Assembly (NCBI GenBank): GCA_005406025.1 | Contig: BGZK01001583.1 | Span: 62,001-126,000, forward strand | Source of the DNA: Eumeta japonica | Taxonomy: Eukaryota; Arthropoda; Insecta; Lepidoptera; Psychidae | Direction of reading: 5' to 3' | DNA length: 64,000 bases | Part shown: in pieces, positions 61,136 through 64,000 of the stretch | Numbering within the stretch: position 1 is the first letter of the stretch | Layout: each line of letters begins with the position of its first letter | Translations under genes and position numbers: made by a program | Notes under the pieces: generated by a model | Told to the model about the DNA's origin: nothing | The model's database searches: none | Seen by the model: the letters and a program-made list of their open reading frames with translations, nothing else

Positions 61136-61403
61136 ATTACACAAAAATAAAAAAATCATGTTTTTTCTGAGTTCTTGTGACTTACAATCACGAAATTAAT
61201 ATATGTTATGCTCCTTTGTGTGCTCTATTACCCATAAAAATTGCGTGAAAAAAGTTGGTGCAACACAAAAAAAAATTATATGTGATTCGCGCCTTATAGT
61301 GTGAGTGTATAAACATGACTTTATTTGACACGCACGGGCCAAATTGTAAACAAACAAGTTCGAACTTGTTATCAAAATACAAGAAACAAAATATTAATCA
61401 TCT

Positions 61404-61713
61404 TCACCGTTGTAATTGATTACAATCTGAACACTTTGAGTCGCACAACTTACTTAAGACTTCAGCAGGACGTACTATTCTGGACAAATATCGTCCATAT
61501 GACAGATAATAAATAATGGCTGCTACATGAGAACAGCATCCCACTGTATTCGCCATTGGGGCAATCACAGCAATAACGAAGAGTACTATTGTAGTCATTA
61601 CCTTCGGTTGTTTTTCGACATATAATGCAGTACTTGTGAGTAGATGCAACACGTTGAAATGGAACTTCAATATAATCATCACTCAGATGGTATTTATATA
61701 AAATCACTGTCAC
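61404..61713 (-). pseudogene. Cys-rich ORF fragment in the foldback core
   Basis: Two overlapping open frames contain VASTHKYCIICRKTTEG and YCCDCPNGEYSGML, suggesting a zinc-binding N-terminal domain of a transposase. Too short and broken for a functional protein. Confidence 0.35.
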
Positions 61714-62615
61714 TACTGTTATCAGAATCTTCAGTCAACGTAAGTTTCTTCCGGCACTTCTCTAGTCGCTAATTCTTCACCAGGTTCTTTTATGCTTAAA
61801 GATACCTTGCTGCACATTTAGAAGTAGAGGCTTTTTGTTAACATATGGGAGAAGTCGACACTTCTTACAAAAAATATCATTAACTATTACGGTTTTATTC
61901 AAACGGTCACTAAACACTTTAGCTTCTTCTTCATTCTTTATAATTTTTTATAACCAGGTATCTTACACAGGTACTCGTTACAATTTTTACACTTTCTCGA
62001 CATTATTACTTAATAATGATTTGGTTCGATAGTTAATAATTTCAAAACGCTGATACAAAATACCTATGACAGAATTTGAGTCACAAACTGCCCCCTTATG
62101 TAATACAAATGACTGCGATTGTAGCTAAACAAACGATGCAATAAACAGCGCGATAACAAGTTCGAACTTGTTTGTTAACAATTTGGCCCGTGCGTGTCAA
62201 TTAAAGTCATGTTTATACACTCACACTATAAGGCGCGAATCACATATAATTTTTTTTCGTTGTGTTGCACCAACTTTTTTTTCACGCAATTTTTATAGGT
62301 AATAGAGCACACAAAGGAGCATAACATATATTAATTTCGTGATTGTAAGTCACAGAGAACTCAGAAAAAAAAAAACATGATTTTTTATTTTTTTGTGTAA
62401 TTTTTTATTCTAAAACTTATAAAAAAATATATGTGATATACTCTGTAATGTAACCTAACACCTCGCGTTAGTTTCACTTCTTTATCTTAATTAGCTTCAG
62501 AGGTATATCACATTCAGTAATAGTCAAGCACACAGATATTTTGCTCTCTATCTGAAGGTCAAAAAGGAAGTCGGTCGCGAAAAGTACATAAATCGTGTTT
62601 GAACATCAAGTCAAT

Positions 62616-64000
62616 ATTAAAACATAAGTTTCGATATCGATTCCCATTTGGGGGATTCATTCAATGATCCAGTTAAACCTTTGTAGCGCCCTTAGTGTGT
62701 CATCACATACATTGCAATTTAAATTGAGAAATAACCACATTGAAGCAACCCTTAAAATTGTTACATATTTTTCTATTTATGTTTTGTAAAATTAACAACA
62801 AATCACACTTTCAAGCTGGCTTTTGTCAAGGCTTAAGGCAGTATTGGTTTTTCATTTTATGTGAAAGTCCATTGATGCACATCACTGTAGCTATAGTGAT
62901 TGAATATGCGCAACCATCATCTGCTAAAAATGATACAAATAAATTTAAACTTTATAGCAATAGTTATTAATATATTAAAGTTTAGAGTTTTAATACTTTA
63001 TTATTTGTAAATGTGACATCACATTGCATTTGATTCATTCCACAAACGTCACATTATGTTGACACACCCTCTCTTTAACATATATATAATTTATGAGTGA
63101 TCCTACAAGGCTACCCAAGTTTAGTGTGTCTTTTATAGCATTATCGAGGGCAAACAGGCTGGCACAGGTGGCCATCGGTACCCCTGACACTGCAACCCCA
63201 GAGAAGCTACCAGTGTATTGCTGGCCTCTTGGGTACGAATAGGGATATCTTATGGAGGGAGAGTGAAGTGATTGGGGTAGTGGGCCATCAGGAATTTCAC
63301 TCACTATATGAAATGCTACAGCAGATGCTAGTAATTCACGTCTATATGTTATGAGAGTGTGGTGCCGCACCTGTTGAGATGGCCCATTTTGCTGCATCTG
63401 ACTACAGCATGGCGCCACCACTATAGTAGTTTGTTTTATTTTGTATTTTCTTTTCATACTACTTTCAAAGATTTCTCGACATTCCCTTTGACTCCTAGCA
63501 AGGAATACCATTGTGAGATTTTAAAATAAATCTGTCGGCCCTCAAATTATGTTTCTTGATATGTCATATCAGTTTTTCTTGTCAATTAAACTAAGCGGAT
63601 TTTTAAGTTTATAGATTGAAATTGAGTACTCACTTAAATAAAGTTCTTTCAATCAATTTTCCACAAGATGTTTCATAATTATTGTTGGTTTTTTCAATGT
63701 GCATTTAATTTATTAAATAATTGTAAAAGTAAAAACCTAAGTATTCAAGTATAGCGCATCATATTCAATGGTCTTAATCCAACGTTTAGATATCTCCATG
63801 AGACTTGGGTAAACAATTTCTTAGCTTAGATGCAAAGAATTGCCGCATTGTAGTTTCAGCATCTACTTTGCACTCAAATTTTTTCTATGAAAGAATTTCA
63901 TCTTGGATCTAAATAAATAAGTAGGCTGACCATCCAAGGTCCAGACTAAATGTTGGATGTTGAAGGAGTTCAATACCTTCATGCTCTTTGATCTTATCCT
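62616..64000. other. AT-rich right end with a repeat fragment
   Basis: No further CycT exon recognised. Contains the repeat at 63170-63425 and AT-rich DNA. Confidence 0.45.
63170..63425 (+). repeat. dispersed repeat fragment, copy 2
   Basis: Matches 35775-35955 in order: GCTGGCCTCTTGGGTACGAA, GTGTGGTGCCGCAC and GACTACAGCATGGCGCC. A 158-codon antisense ORF over it (63035-63511) is likely a by-product. Confidence 0.55.

Larger units (their letters stand above)
60071..62615. mobile_element. foldback DNA transposon with long inverted arms
   Basis: The left arm (60071-60262 plus 61130-61400) is the complement of the right arm (62140-62615), including CCTCGCGTTAGTTTCACTTC, AATCACATATAATTTTTTTTC and CAAGTTCGAACTTGTT. 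The left arm is split by an ~870-base insertion (60263-61135). The core (61400-62140) has a minus-strand ORF (61404-61713) with a Cys-rich word, THKYCIICRK, seen in N-terminal parts of some arthropod DDE transposases. No intact transposase. Confidence 0.7.

Noticed and set aside
63035..63511. 158-codon antisense ORF at the right end
   Set aside because: It overlaps a dispersed repeat also present at 35775-35955, has no domain that I recognise and no splice or promoter context.

Overview
This is a window of insect nuclear DNA, very probably from a moth or butterfly. The background is AT-rich, the exons are short and GC-rich, introns run from hundreds of bases to 5 kb with GT/AG borders, and the intergenic and intronic DNA is full of small dispersed repeats: Tigger/pogo-type MITEs, mariner fossils, a Helitron-type end ending in CTAG, and a tRNA-derived SINE head. 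I see no prokaryotic, organellar or viral genes and no CRISPR array.

Three conserved protein genes explain the coding signal. (1) Plus strand, 1479-21022: the gene for Enhancer of Polycomb, the scaffold subunit of the NuA4/Tip60 histone acetyltransferase. Ten exons are present; the first exons lie left of the window. The last exon is 2.46 kb and ends in the conserved C-terminal tetrapeptide MEVT. It is followed by several kb that look like a long 3' UTR, with a good distal poly(A) signal at 28354. (2) Minus strand, 48375 down to 33833: KANSL2/NSL2, a zinc-finger subunit of the NSL acetyltransferase complex. All ten coding exons can be followed, from the initiator ATG to the stop. (3) Plus strand, from 50788: Cyclin T, the cyclin of P-TEFb. 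Five exons are seen up to 59713 and the gene runs out of the window or into repeats.

Layout: E(Pc) and KANSL2 converge on a repeat-rich stretch (28.4-33.8 kb). KANSL2 and CycT are head to head across a short promoter region near 50.5 kb. The right end (60.0-62.6 kb) is a large foldback transposon whose left arm carries an insertion with a 110-115 bp minisatellite.

The points most worth a second look are: an in-frame open stretch after the E(Pc) TGA that could be stop-codon readthrough; small frame-breaking indels in conserved exons of KANSL2 and of CycT, all right of about 44 kb, which point to local assembly error or decay; and three unrelated repeats that end within about 20-45 bases of splice donors. 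I found nothing that I would call a new biological system.
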